DNA of 50,292 nt, taken from assembly GCA_963764685.1 (NCBI GenBank), contig CAVXTT010000004.1, positions 1 to 50,292 on the forward strand. The letters are read 5' to 3'. The position numbers were made by a program, and so were the translations under genes. The notes beneath the pieces are model-generated. The model saw only the letters and a list, made by a program, of their open reading frames with translations. It did no database searches and had not been told where the DNA came from. This document shows positions 8,624 to 17,516 of the stretch, piece after piece. Position 1 is the stretch's first letter. Every line of letters starts with the position of its first letter. Source of the stretch: CAVXTT01 sp963764685. Lineage in GTDB: Bacteria > Bacteroidota > Ignavibacteria > Ignavibacteriales > Ignavibacteriaceae.

Positions 8624-11079
8624 ATGAAATACTTAGTTATTCTATTTTTTTTGCCTCTTTCCGTTCTTTTTGCACAGGGGATTCCAGGCAAAGTAATCGA
8701 TGCTGAAACCGGCACACCTCTAGCGAATGCTAATCTAACCATTGAGGAAAATGATTTCGGTACTACCACAGATGATAAAGGAATCTTTAATCTCCCGCTT
8801 AATTCTGTCAATAAAACTGTAGTAGTAAGATATCTGGGCTACAGGGCAAAAAGCATTTTAATAATGGATGCTTCATATTTATTTATCCGGCTTGAGCCTT
8901 CCCCAATATTATCACAGTCAGTTCTTGTTGAAGCTTCGATCGGGAGAGAAGGACTCACTCCTGCTGCTTTTAGTAAAATTAATAAAGAGGAAATAAAGAA
9001 TAATTATTCCGTCCAGGATATACCCTCATTTTTAAGCACCCTGCCCTCGACGATGTTCTATTCGGAAAACGGTAACGGTATAGGATATAATTATCTTAAT
9101 ATCAGGGGTTTTGACCAGCGGAGAATTACCGTTACTGTAAATGGCATTCCCCAGAATGATCCTGAAGATCATAATGTATACTGGCTGGATTTTCCTGATC
9201 TTTTGGCGAGTACAAAACTAATACAGGTACAACGAGGGGCGGGGGGTATATTCGGATATCCTTCAATAGGCGGTACAGTAAATATTATTACTTCGGGATT
9301 TACTCCTAAGCCGGAACTAAACCTGGGTATTTCCTACGGGAGCTATATTACAAGAAAATATTCGGCTTCCTTCAGCAGCGGACTTATTGACGGGAAATAT
9401 ACTGTATATGGAAGTCTCTCGCAGATCCTCAGCAGCGGCTACAGAGATCTTTCCTGGGTGAAGTTCAATTCATATCATTTTTCGGCTGCAAGATATGATA
9501 AGGAACTTTACAACTCAGATTAATTTCTTTGGCGGTCCTATTGCAGATGGATTAGCATACACCGGTCTGCCGAAATTTGCAGTAAAAGATAAGGACTTAA
9601 GAAGGGAGAATTATTCTTACTGGGAAGCAGATGAATCCGGTTATACTTATACTATACCCAGACGTCCGGAAGAAAAAGAAAACTTCTCTCAGCCTCACTT
9701 TGAACTGCTAAATGATATTAGAATAAATGATAATATAAATATTAATTCTGCTCTCTTCCTGGTGCTCGGTAACGGATTTTTTGATTACGATGGTTCCTGG
9801 GCAGATACTACTTACTTCAGGCTGACAGCTGAGAATGGATTTGCTCCTGACAGGAAATCCCGGTAATGCTTTAATACGAGCAATGGTTGAAAATACCCAG
9901 TACGGCTGGATACCAAGGATAAGTATAAAGCATAGCAGGGGAGAACTGCTGGCAGGAGGGGAGATCAGGATACACCGTTCGCTTCACTGGGGAAGCATTC
10001 AGTATGCGGAAAATCTTCCTGCCGGTGTTACTTCAGAATATAAATATTATTCATACAAGGGAGCAGATGATATTATTAATGGCTTTGTAAATGAGAGGTA
10101 TAGCTTAAATAACAATATTGACCTGTCAGGAGAACTTCAGATAGCATATCATAAATACAGGCTTTATGAAGAAGAGTATGTCCATACTGATTTTAGCGTA
10201 CTGATGATTTTCTTTAATCCTAAAGTAGGAATAAATTACCGGTTAAACCAGAAGCATAATATTTATTTCTCCTTTGCCAGAGTAACAAGGGAACCCCGCC
10301 TTAAGAATTATTATGATGCTGCTGAATCAAGCGGGGGAGAAGTTCCGCAGTTTGAACAGAATCCTGATGGCTCATATAATTTTAATAATCCGCTTGTGAA
10401 ACCGGAAACGATGAATGATTTTGAACTTGGTACTTATTTTACAATGCGGAAGATAATCTTATCTCTCTTAATCTTTTTTATATGTTATTCAATGATGAAA
10501 TTGTAAAGAATGGAAAGGTTGATAGATTCGGACAGCCGATTACAGGCAATATGGAGAGGACACTGCATCAGGGTATTGAAGTATCTGCTCAATTAACTCT
10601 TAATGACAATTTCGGAATATTCCTGAAATGTAACTTACAGCAGAAATACGATTGAAGAAGGGAAATTATTTTATCGATTCAGCTAATTCGATTGATCTTA
10701 AAGGAAACAGGATCAGCGGCTTTCCTGATTTTCTTGGCAGTGCGGGTATAAGTTTCAACTATCAGGGTTTAAGCATACAGCTGACAGGAAAATATGTGGG
10801 AGAGTTATATTCTGATAATTATGATAATAAGCTTAAAGAATATCTCGCACTTTATCCCGGCTTTACGGATTATTCTGATAATCTTAATGATGCTTATTTT
10901 GCTGCAGATCTTTCAGCAAGTTATAAGATGAATCTATTTAGTGATATATACTCCTTCAAAGATTATTTGTGCAGGTATTTAATATTACAAATTCACTTTA
11001 TTCAGCATATGCCATTGGGAAAGAGTTTTTCCCTGCTGCTGAACTCAATTTGATTATGGGTGTACAGATAGGTTTATGA
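8624..11079 (+). CDS. TonB-dependent outer-membrane receptor, probable thiamine uptake (frameshifted in this sequence)
   Basis: The start at 8624 has GGAG upstream and begins a signal peptide (MKYLVILFFLPLSVLFAQG). A carboxypeptidase-regulatory-like domain (about residues 20-90) and a TonB plug (IRGFDQRRITVTVNG ... VQRGAGGIFGYPSIGGTVNIITSG) follow, then a beta barrel ending in ELNLIMGVQIGL. The barrel is read in several frames. I see frame changes near 9510, 9850, 10445, 10640 and 10965, each rejoining recognisable receptor sequence. The cause is probably single-base errors. The riboswitch upstream and the thiamine pyrophosphokinase gene that overlaps its stop (ATGA) make thiamine, or its phosphates, the likely substrate. 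This matches the riboswitch-controlled TonB receptors (Omr1) known in Bacteroidetes. Confidence 0.82.
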
Positions 11080-11736
11080 CAACTAAAAAATGTCTTATTC
11101 TCGCTAACGGAAAGCCTCCCGCCAGGAATGTAATTACCACTCTGTATCAAGAGAGGTTACAATACACTGATATGTGCTGACGGGGGTGCAAATTATGCTG
11201 ATAAATTAAAGCTTGTACCGGACGTTATTGTCGGGGATCTTGATTCAATTAAACCCGCTGTACTGAGGAAGTTTGAGGAGAAATCAGAAATTATTAAAAT
11301 AACCAGGCAGAATGATACTGATGTAGAGAAATGCATTAAGTATTCAATCAGTAAAGGTTTTAATGATATTATACTTTTAGGAGTAACGGGCGACCGTCTT
11401 GATCATACCTTCTGCAATTTAGGTATAGTCTTAAAATTTTATAAAAAGATAAAATTAAAGATACTTGCGGAGAATTCGCTTCTAATACCTTATTCAGGCA
11501 ATGTAACACTTAAAACGGTTCAGGGAGAAACGATATCCTTATATGGATTTAACCGGAAGACAAAAATTTTTTCACAAGGATTAAAGTATAAACTGAATAA
11601 TATTCCACTCCCATTTGGAGAGAGGGAAAGTACAAGCAATCAGGCCTCCGGTAAAACTGTTGATCTTAAAATTACAGGGGGAGTAATTTTCATTATCAGG
11701 GATTACAGCACCCTAAAGAATAATGATCTCCTTTAG
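11076..11736 (+). CDS. thiamine pyrophosphokinase (frameshifted near 11150)
   Basis: ATG at 11076 overlaps the receptor stop as ATGA. The first ~30 residues (MTTKKCLILANGKPP) are in one frame. From about 11150 the protein continues in another with the family motifs ICADGGANYADKL, DVIVGDLDSI, NDTDVEKC and GVTGDRLDHTFCNL. It ends ...NNDLL at 11736, ~220 residues in total. The enzyme transfers pyrophosphate from ATP to thiamine to make TPP in the cytoplasm, i.e. the trapping step after uptake. One base must be added or removed before GGTTACAAT to restore the frame. It overlaps the next gene by 14 nt. Confidence 0.88.
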
Positions 11737-13114
11737 TACACTTGATTATACCCTGCTGCTGCTTTTCTTCGCGGCAGTACTTACAGCAGGATTTATGGCC
11801 AGGAAACAGGATACGGCAGAAGATTATCTTCTTTCCGGCAGAAAGATCGGTCTTTTTCTTTTTATACTTACTAATGTTTCTACCTGGTATGGCGGAATTC
11901 TTGGCGTAGGGGAGTTTACTTACCGTTATGGGTTACTGAGCTGGTTTACTCAGGGATTTCCTTATTACCTTTTTGCTTTTCTCTTTGCGCTCTTCTTTGC
12001 AGGGAAGATCAGGAATGCAGGATTGTTTACAATACCCGACAGGATAACCGGTATATATGGTAAACGGGAAGGACTGATATCGGCAGTTCTTATTTTTGTT
12101 CTCGTTTCCCCTGCACCTTATTTATTAATGGCAGCGGGACTTATTTCACTTCTGTTTAAAATAAATATTTTCCTCAGTCTGCTGCTGGCCTTGCTCCTTT
12201 CCTTACTGTATCTTATCAAAGGAGGTTTTAAGTCAGATGTTTATGCCGATGCTTTTCAGTTTTTTGTAATGTTCATCGGGTTCATAATAATTGTCTACTT
12301 CTCGGTAGTTAATAACGGCGGATCTGATTTCCTTGTAAAGAATCTTCCTGAAAATCACCTTGCACTGACAGGAGGAGCATCACCGGGATTTATTTTAGTC
12401 TGGTTCCTTATAGCACTATGGACATTTGCTGATCCCGGCTTCCATCAAAGATGTTATGCTGCAAAGGACAGTAAGGTAGCCGTAAAAGGTGTACTTATCT
12501 CAATTATATTCTGGGCACTCTTTGATTTTCTTACAACCACCACGGGTCTTTTTGCCAGGGCATCATTACCTGATCTGAAGAACCCTGTCCTCTCATTTCC
12601 GCTGTATGCCGAAAGGGTACTCACCTCAGGCTATAAAGGAATATTTTATGCGGCAATGTTTGCTACTATATTATCAACCTCGAACAGCTTTTTGTTTTTA
12701 AGCGGCACAACAATATCAAGGGACTTCCTGTCAAGATTCTGGCAGGGGTACAGGATCGGGCATATAAAAAAATATACAATAGCCGGACTTATTTTTTCAG
12801 GACTTGTCTCAGTAATCATCGCATATCTTATTCCTTCCGTAATAACGATCTGGTACACGATTGGTTCGTTCTGCATACCAGGCATAATTCTTCCTGTAAT
12901 AAGTGCCTATTATGACAAGCTGAAGGTAGAACGAATATTTATTTCTATAGAAATGATCAGTGCTTCTGTAGTAAGTGTTGCATGGTATTTTGGAAGAGAA
13001 TCTTTAGCTGCGGGGAATCCTTTGATTGAGGTCGAGCCTATGGTTGCCGGACTCGCTTCCTCTTTTTTGATCCACTCTGCCGGTCTGCTTCAGCGTTATC
13101 TTTATTCCTCATAA
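11723..13114 (+). CDS. sodium:solute symporter (SSS family), candidate thiamine transporter
   Basis: 463 residues with about 12-13 hydrophobic helices. The N-terminal stretch is SSS-like (DYLLSGRKIG ... LTNVSTWYGGILGVGEF). A mid-protein ATILSTSNSFLFLSGTTISRD region resembles the sodium-site helix of the family. Its ATG lies inside the end of the thiamine pyrophosphokinase gene, so translation is probably coupled. The gene is the last of the TPP-riboswitch operon. From that position I infer that it carries thiamine or a precursor across the inner membrane after the TonB receptor. From memory, an SSS protein (ThiV) has been proposed for this role in other riboswitch operons. The frame is intact. 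Confidence 0.8.
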   Translation: MISFSTLDYTLLLLFFAAVLTAGFMARKQDTAEDYLLSGRKIGLFLFILTNVSTWYGGILGVGEFTYRYGLLSWFTQGFPYYLFAFLFALFFAGKIRNAGLFTIPDRITGIYGKREGLISAVLIFVLVSPAPYLLMAAGLISLLFKINIFLSLLLALLLSLLYLIKGGFKSDVYADAFQFFVMFIGFIIIVYFSVVNNGGSDFLVKNLPENHLALTGGASPGFILVWFLIALWTFADPGFHQRCYAAKDSKVAVKGVLISIIFWALFDFLTTTTGLFARASLPDLKNPVLSFPLYAERVLTSGYKGIFYAAMFATILSTSNSFLFLSGTTISRDFLSRFWQGYRIGHIKKYTIAGLIFSGLVSVIIAYLIPSVITIWYTIGSFCIPGIILPVISAYYDKLKVERIFISIEMISASVVSVAWYFGRESLAAGNPLIEVEPMVAGLASSFLIHSAGLLQRYLYSS

Positions 13115-14022
13115 TAATTGAATAAATAATTGATCCGGAAAGGAAGAAAACAATAATGCCGAGTGAGATTTCAGTAGGTATTTTATAAAAATCAGATAAG
13201 AGCATTTTTATACCAACATAAAATAAAATTATTGCTACTCCGAATTTCAAATATTTGAAAATATCCACGATACCTGCCAGGGCAAAGTATAAAGCTCGCA
13301 AACCAAGGATCGCAAATATATTTGATGAAATAATAATGAACTCATCCCTTGTAATGGCAATGATTGCAGGAATGGAATCAACAGCAAATACAATATCGGA
13401 TGATTCAATAAGCAGTAATGTAAGAAACATTGTAGTTGCATATAATTTTCTTATCCTGCTTAACGAAAAATCTTTTACCGTGGTATTCCGGAAGTGATCT
13501 TAAAATATTTTCGGGCAATTTTTATTAACGAATTACCTGGGTCAACATCCTGGTCTTTGTCGAAAGCCATTTTGTAAGCAGCAAACAGTAGTATGATTGC
13601 AAAAACATAAATTATCGGGTGGAATAAGATTTATTAGCCCAACCCCAGCAAAATAAAAATTATTCTGAAAACGATTGCACTCAAGAATTCCCCATTTAAG
13701 AACATGCGGCTGATTTTCAGGGTTAATCTCCATCACCCTGAAAATCATTAAGAAAGACAAAAAGATTATCTACCGAAAGAGATTTTTCAATAATGTATCC
13801 GGTTATAAACTCCAGGCCTTCTGATGTCCGTTTTCAAGGATAGAGGTAAATGAAAAGATTAAAAGAAGAGCGGTGGCTATCCACACACCGCTCCAAATTA
13901 GACTGTGCTTTTAAAGTAATTTTTCCTCTTCTGTGATCTGTAACATATAAATCAATAAAGAAGCATTATCGCAACAACTGCGACAAATATAAACCAGAAG
14001 TGAATATTCGTTATCAAATCAT
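13038..14022 (-). CDS. TerC family integral membrane protein (frameshifted)
   Basis: The C-terminal ~130 residues are intact (13430 to 13038: LLIESSDIVFAVDSIPAIIAITRDEF, SSNIFAILGLRALYFAL), which is diagnostic for TerC. The N-terminal part can be read in pieces upstream: NIHFWFIFVAVVAIMLL, WSGVWIATALL, EKSLSVDNLFVF, IFRVMEINPENQPHVLKWGIL. Several single-base frame changes fall between 13500 and 14020. TerC proteins are multi-helix membrane proteins linked to metal (manganese) export and tellurium resistance. The start (ATG near 14022) follows the arginine decarboxylase stop within ~10 nt. The 3' end overlaps the convergent symporter gene by 77 nt, which is unusual and may reflect another indel. 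Confidence 0.78.
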
Positions 14023-14030
14023 TCTTTCTT

Positions 14031-14579
14031 TTATGGAAGAAATACACCAACAGCCATCACTGTTGTCCATAATCCGTTTTTATCGCCTTCGGCTGATTGA
14101 GTAATATTAAAAGTACGAACAATCTTTCCTGACATTTTATAAATATTCTCTCTTTCACTCCAGTCTTTTTCAGGATCAAATTCAACACCCAGAGTTGTAG
14201 CAAGCATAGTTGCAGCAAGATCTTCTGCATATTCACCAGCCAACTTTTTCAGTCTGTCCAAACGGATGATGTTCTGATAAATATCCATAGGCTACCGTGT
14301 ATCGGCCGGAAGTGCAACACCAATTGATGCAGCAATAAATCTGTTTGGTTCATTGGTTGAATTACTGGCCATTACCGCAAAGGTAATTTGACCCGGGTTA
14401 TTAGTTCCTTAATCCTTCATCTTTTGAAATCCGTTTACAGCCGACAGGAAAAATACTGCTGACTGTTACAAGATTGCAGATTTCAATTCTTGCATTTCTT
14501 AATGCAAGTTCAAAAGAGGTTAAGTATTCTTTATGTCTTCCTACACCTTTTGTAAAAATATTTTAGTTGGAACATACAA
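14031..14579 (-). CDS. pyruvoyl-dependent arginine decarboxylase (frameshifted)
   Basis: The reconstructed protein is ~180 residues. It has PTKIF..KGVGRHKEYLTSFELALRNA, the self-cleavage region CNLVTVSSIFPVGCK (the Ser-Ser becomes the pyruvoyl group), PGQITFAVMASNSTNEPNRFIAASIG, and EYAEDLAATMLATTLGVEFDP ... GKIVRTFNITQSAEGDKNGLWTTV. The family converts arginine to agmatine for polyamine synthesis. Frame changes are needed near 14565, 14408 and 14245. Bases 14288-14240 are read out of frame and should give GYLSEHHPFGQTEK. The start is a TTG at 14579 (MYVPTKIF-like) with AAAGGAG 8 nt upstream. It lies 25 nt after the tyrS stop. Confidence 0.85.
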
Positions 14580-14604
14580 TATATCATCTCCTTTCTAGAC
14601 TAAG

Positions 14605-15853
14605 TTAAATGAGTTTAATGAATTTCTTTTTCCTACTTTAAGAATTATTCCTGGTTTTCCAGAAATACTACGTGCGGATACATCGCTTCAATTTTTTCAC
14701 CATCTAAATGAAACTCCGCCCTGTGTAAATCTAATCTTCTTGCTTCCCTTTTGATGGAGCAAAATTTACTAAAATTATTAGATCTAAAATATTGACATCT
14801 TCTTTTTATCTCTCAACTTTAAATTCTTCAGGATTTCGTCAGGCAATCCTTTGTTGATAAAAATCTTGTCAAACTCCTGCTTCAGCAATCATTCTGCTGC
14901 TTCTTTGTCATGATACATTGTTACTAAGTTCTTGCAAGCTCACGTTTTAATATCTCTTGGATTTGAACTTCCATCAGGATCTGCAAGCTGTTATTTTATG
15001 GTCATCAGATTATCTGGTTGGATACATTTGTTGCAAGTTCAAAATATGTGTAGATAAGATTATCTGGAATGGATAATGTTCTTCCAAAAATCTCTGCGAT
15101 GGTTCATCAGAAATTCCAATATAGTTATCATAAGATTTGCTCATCTTTTCAACGCCATCAGTTCCAACAAACAGTGGCATTGTTAAAATCACCTGCGGTT
15201 CAATTCCATATTCACGTTGTATATCTCTCCCAACAAGCAGATTAAATTTCTGATCAGTTCCGCCAAGTTCAACATCACTTTCAATGGCTACAGAATCCAT
15301 TGCCTGTGCAAGCGGATATAGAAACTCGTGCAGACTTATCGGTTCACCCGCTTTAAATCGTTTTGTAAAATCATCACGTTCAAGCATTCTTGCAACAGTA
15401 TATTTTGAAGCAAGTTTTATTACATCCTCAAAAGACATTTTACCGAGCCATTCAGAGTTATAAACAATTTTAGTTTTTTCTTTGTGCAGTATTTTTGATG
15501 CCTGCTCAAAATAACTGTTTCCATTGCTGTCTTGTTTCTTCAAGCGATAAGGCAGGGCGGGTTACATTTCTTCCGGAGGGATCGCCAATCATTCCTGTAA
15601 AATCACCAATAATTAGAATGGCTGATGACCAAGTTCCTGAAATTGTGCAAGTTTTCTTAATACAACAGAATGTCCGATATGTAGATCGGGTCTGCTTGGA
15701 TCGCAGCCAAGTTTAATGTTTAGTGGTTTCGCCTTCTTTAATGATTTTTCAATTTTTCTTAACTAGTTCATCTTCTGGAATGATTTCAAAGACACCTCGT
15801 TTGATAATATCCATCTGTTCATTTAATGGAGGGAATTTTATTTTATCTTTCAA
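14605..15853 (-). CDS. tyrS: tyrosyl-tRNA synthetase (many frameshifts in this sequence)
   Basis: The full reconstructed span of ~1.25 kb matches the ~400-residue family. It begins at a TTG overlapping the smpB stop (TTGA): KFPPLNEQMDIIKRG, then LGCDPSRPDLHIGHSVVL with the class I HIGH motif, then GDFTG..GDPSGRNVTRP across frames. An intact core follows (15543-15010, VELGGTDQKFNLLVGRDIQ, and VEKMSKSYDNYIG with KMSKS). The C-terminal S4 domain is fragmentary (GGV..DGEKI, PGIILKVGKR) and ends at TAA 14605. At least six indels are needed. The enzyme charges tRNA-Tyr. It is essential unless a second copy exists, so the breaks are probably artefacts. Confidence 0.88.
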
Positions 15854-16305
15854 TATTTGATCTTTCTTTCCTGGTCTCTTTGGAAATCTTTTTTAGCAAT
15901 TGCCTCCCGTTTATCGTATGCTTTTTTACCTTTGGCAAGAGCAATTTCAACTTTAACTCTTCCATTTTTGAAATATAATCTCAGGGGGACCAGTGTTAAT
16001 CCTTTTTCTTTTACCTTTCCGATGAGCTTTCTGATCTCACTCCTGTTCATCAGAAGTTTTCTTTGCCTGTCGGGCTGATGATTAGAGATATTTCCGTGTG
16101 TATATTCGCTAATATGGACACCAATAAGCCATACTTCATTATCTTTAACAGTCGCATAGCTGTCAAGAAGATTTGCTTTCCCCTGGCGGAGTGATTTTAC
16201 TTCAGTACCCTGAAGTACGATCCCGGTCTCCCAGGTCTGCAGGATTGAGTACTCGTGTCTTGCTTTCCTGTTAACAATTATGTTCTTCTCCTCGGAATCG
16301 CTCAT
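15850..16305 (-). CDS. smpB: SsrA-binding protein SmpB
   Basis: 151 residues, full length and in one frame. Recognisable stretches are VNRKARHEYSILQTWETGIVLQGTEVKSLR, ANLLDSYATVKDNEVWLIGVHISEYTHGN, HQPDRQRKLLMNRSEI, and the basic tail YDKREAIAKKDFQRDQERKIKY. It binds tmRNA and delivers it to stalled ribosomes (trans-translation). It is the first gene of the minus-strand smpB-tyrS-arginine decarboxylase-terC run. Its TGA overlaps the tyrS start. Confidence 0.95.
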   Translation of the reverse strand: MSDSEEKNIIVNRKARHEYSILQTWETGIVLQGTEVKSLRQGKANLLDSYATVKDNEVWLIGVHISEYTHGNISNHQPDRQRKLLMNRSEIRKLIGKVKEKGLTLVPLRLYFKNGRVKVEIALAKGKKAYDKREAIAKKDFQRDQERKIKY

Positions 16306-16450
16306 ATTTCTTCAAAAGTTAATCTAAAATGTATTTTTATTGTAAAAGAAAAGCAAGAAAAGTGAAATTCATAATTCCGTATCCATAAAGGAATTTAGGA
16401 GCAGCAATTTCTATGGATGATTGGATGTTTGGATGATTGTCTGAATAAAT

Positions 16451-16485
16451 GTCGTCATTGCGATGAGTCATCGAAGAAGCAATCT
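16451..16485. repeat. dispersed CATTGCGA...AAGCAATCT palindrome
   Basis: GTCATTGCGATGAG and TCATCGAAGAAGCAATCT form an imperfect hairpin. It is of the common bacterial intergenic type in which a sequence near CATTGCGA is followed by AAGCAATC. It lies in the gene-free spacer upstream of smpB. Confidence 0.5.
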
Positions 16486-16535
16486 GGCGTACCTGTCCGA
16501 GAAAGAATAGACCTTTAAAAGACTGTAGACAATTC

Positions 16536-16775
16536 GGGAAGGACAGGTCAACTTCGAATATCAGCGAATTATTTATTCAGGGTTGACCTGTCCGTACTCA
16601 GGTGGTCTTTTTTTTATTAATTGCCTGATTAGTGTAGAATATTAAAAGAAAAGAAAAATTCTGTACGACAGGTGGCGCGATTGCGGATAATTAGGTAGTA
16701 GTTGCAAACGCCACCTGTCCTTCACGGATCAGCGCAGAATGCTATCAGGGACTGCTCATAGCGGAACGCCATTTG
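16536..16775. repeat. ~240-bp direct repeat, copy 1, containing two REP palindromes
   Basis: Nearly identical to 16841-17080 (offset 305). Each copy holds one palindrome with arms GGACAGGTCAAC and GTTGACCTGTCC, and a second with arms GACAGGTGGCG and CGCCACCTGTC. It then runs into the CATAGCGGAACGCCAT repeat unit. No gene is supported in 16306-17516. Confidence 0.85.
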
Positions 16776-16840
16776 GGATTGTTGCTCTTAGCGGAACGCT
16801 CATTGGGCGTCTCTTACACACTACAGGAAACTGCCCATAC

Positions 16841-17080
16841 GGGAAGGACAGGTCAACTTCGAAATATCAGCGAATTATTTATTCAGGGTTGACCTGTCCA
16901 TACACAGGTTGCCTTTTTTTATTAATTGCCTGATTAGTGTAGAATATTAAAAGAAAAGAAAAATTCTGTACGACAGGTGGCGCGATTGCGGATAATTAGG
17001 TAGTAGTTGCAAACGCCACCTGTCCTTCACGGATCAGCGCAGAATGCTATCAGGGACTGCTCATAGCGGAACGCCATCTG
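16841..17080. repeat. ~240-bp direct repeat, copy 2
   Basis: Second copy of the 16536-16775 segment, with only scattered single-base differences (for example GTACTCAGG against ATACACAGG). It leads directly into the expanded 30-bp tandem array. Confidence 0.85.
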
Positions 17081-17200
17081 GGAGTGGTGCTCATAGCGGA
17101 ACGCCATCTGGGAGTGGTGCCCATAGCGGAACGCCATCTGGGAGTGGTGCCCATAGCGGAACACCATCTGGGAGTGGTGCCCATAGCGGAACGCTCACTG
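17062..17200. repeat. 30-bp tandem repeat array
   Basis: Units beginning CATAGCGGAACGCCATCTGG recur at 17062, 17092, 17122, 17152 and 17182 with exact 30-bp spacing and one or two changes per unit. The equivalent place in copy 1 (16760-16800) has only two diverged units, so the array has expanded in copy 2. The open frame across it (repeating SGTPSGSGAH) is a by-product of the 30-bp period. Confidence 0.9.
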
Positions 17201-17516
17201 AGCGTTCCTTACATTTGTATTTTTCACTATCGTACTATCGTACTATCGAACCATCGTACTATCGTACCATCGAACTAATAATACCAGGAAATCTTTTCAA
17301 ATTAACCGAATGATACAAAATTGTTAGTTTTTGGTACACTGTTGATATGTACCCTCCTCATTTATTTTGTTAATTGTCCTCCGCAATCAGACAAAAAATC
17401 TAAGCTTATATATAAGATTTTCTTCTTTTGTCATCCCCGGCGCCTTAAATGATTTGAATCAGGAAATTCATTTAAGGAAAATAAACGATTTTTTAATAAA
17501 TATATTAGGAGGTCAG

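Noticed and set aside
14605..15853. tyrS as a true pseudogene
   Set aside because: All motifs are conserved despite the frame changes, indels sit mostly at short homopolymers, and nonsense substitutions are not seen in the matching frame. Error is the simpler reading.
17044..17313. Open frame encoding a repeating SGTPSGSGAH peptide
   Set aside because: It is a direct result of the 30-bp tandem repeat (30 is divisible by 3). There is no Shine-Dalgarno, no recognisable domain, and the flanks are REP repeats. Another frame across the array is also open.
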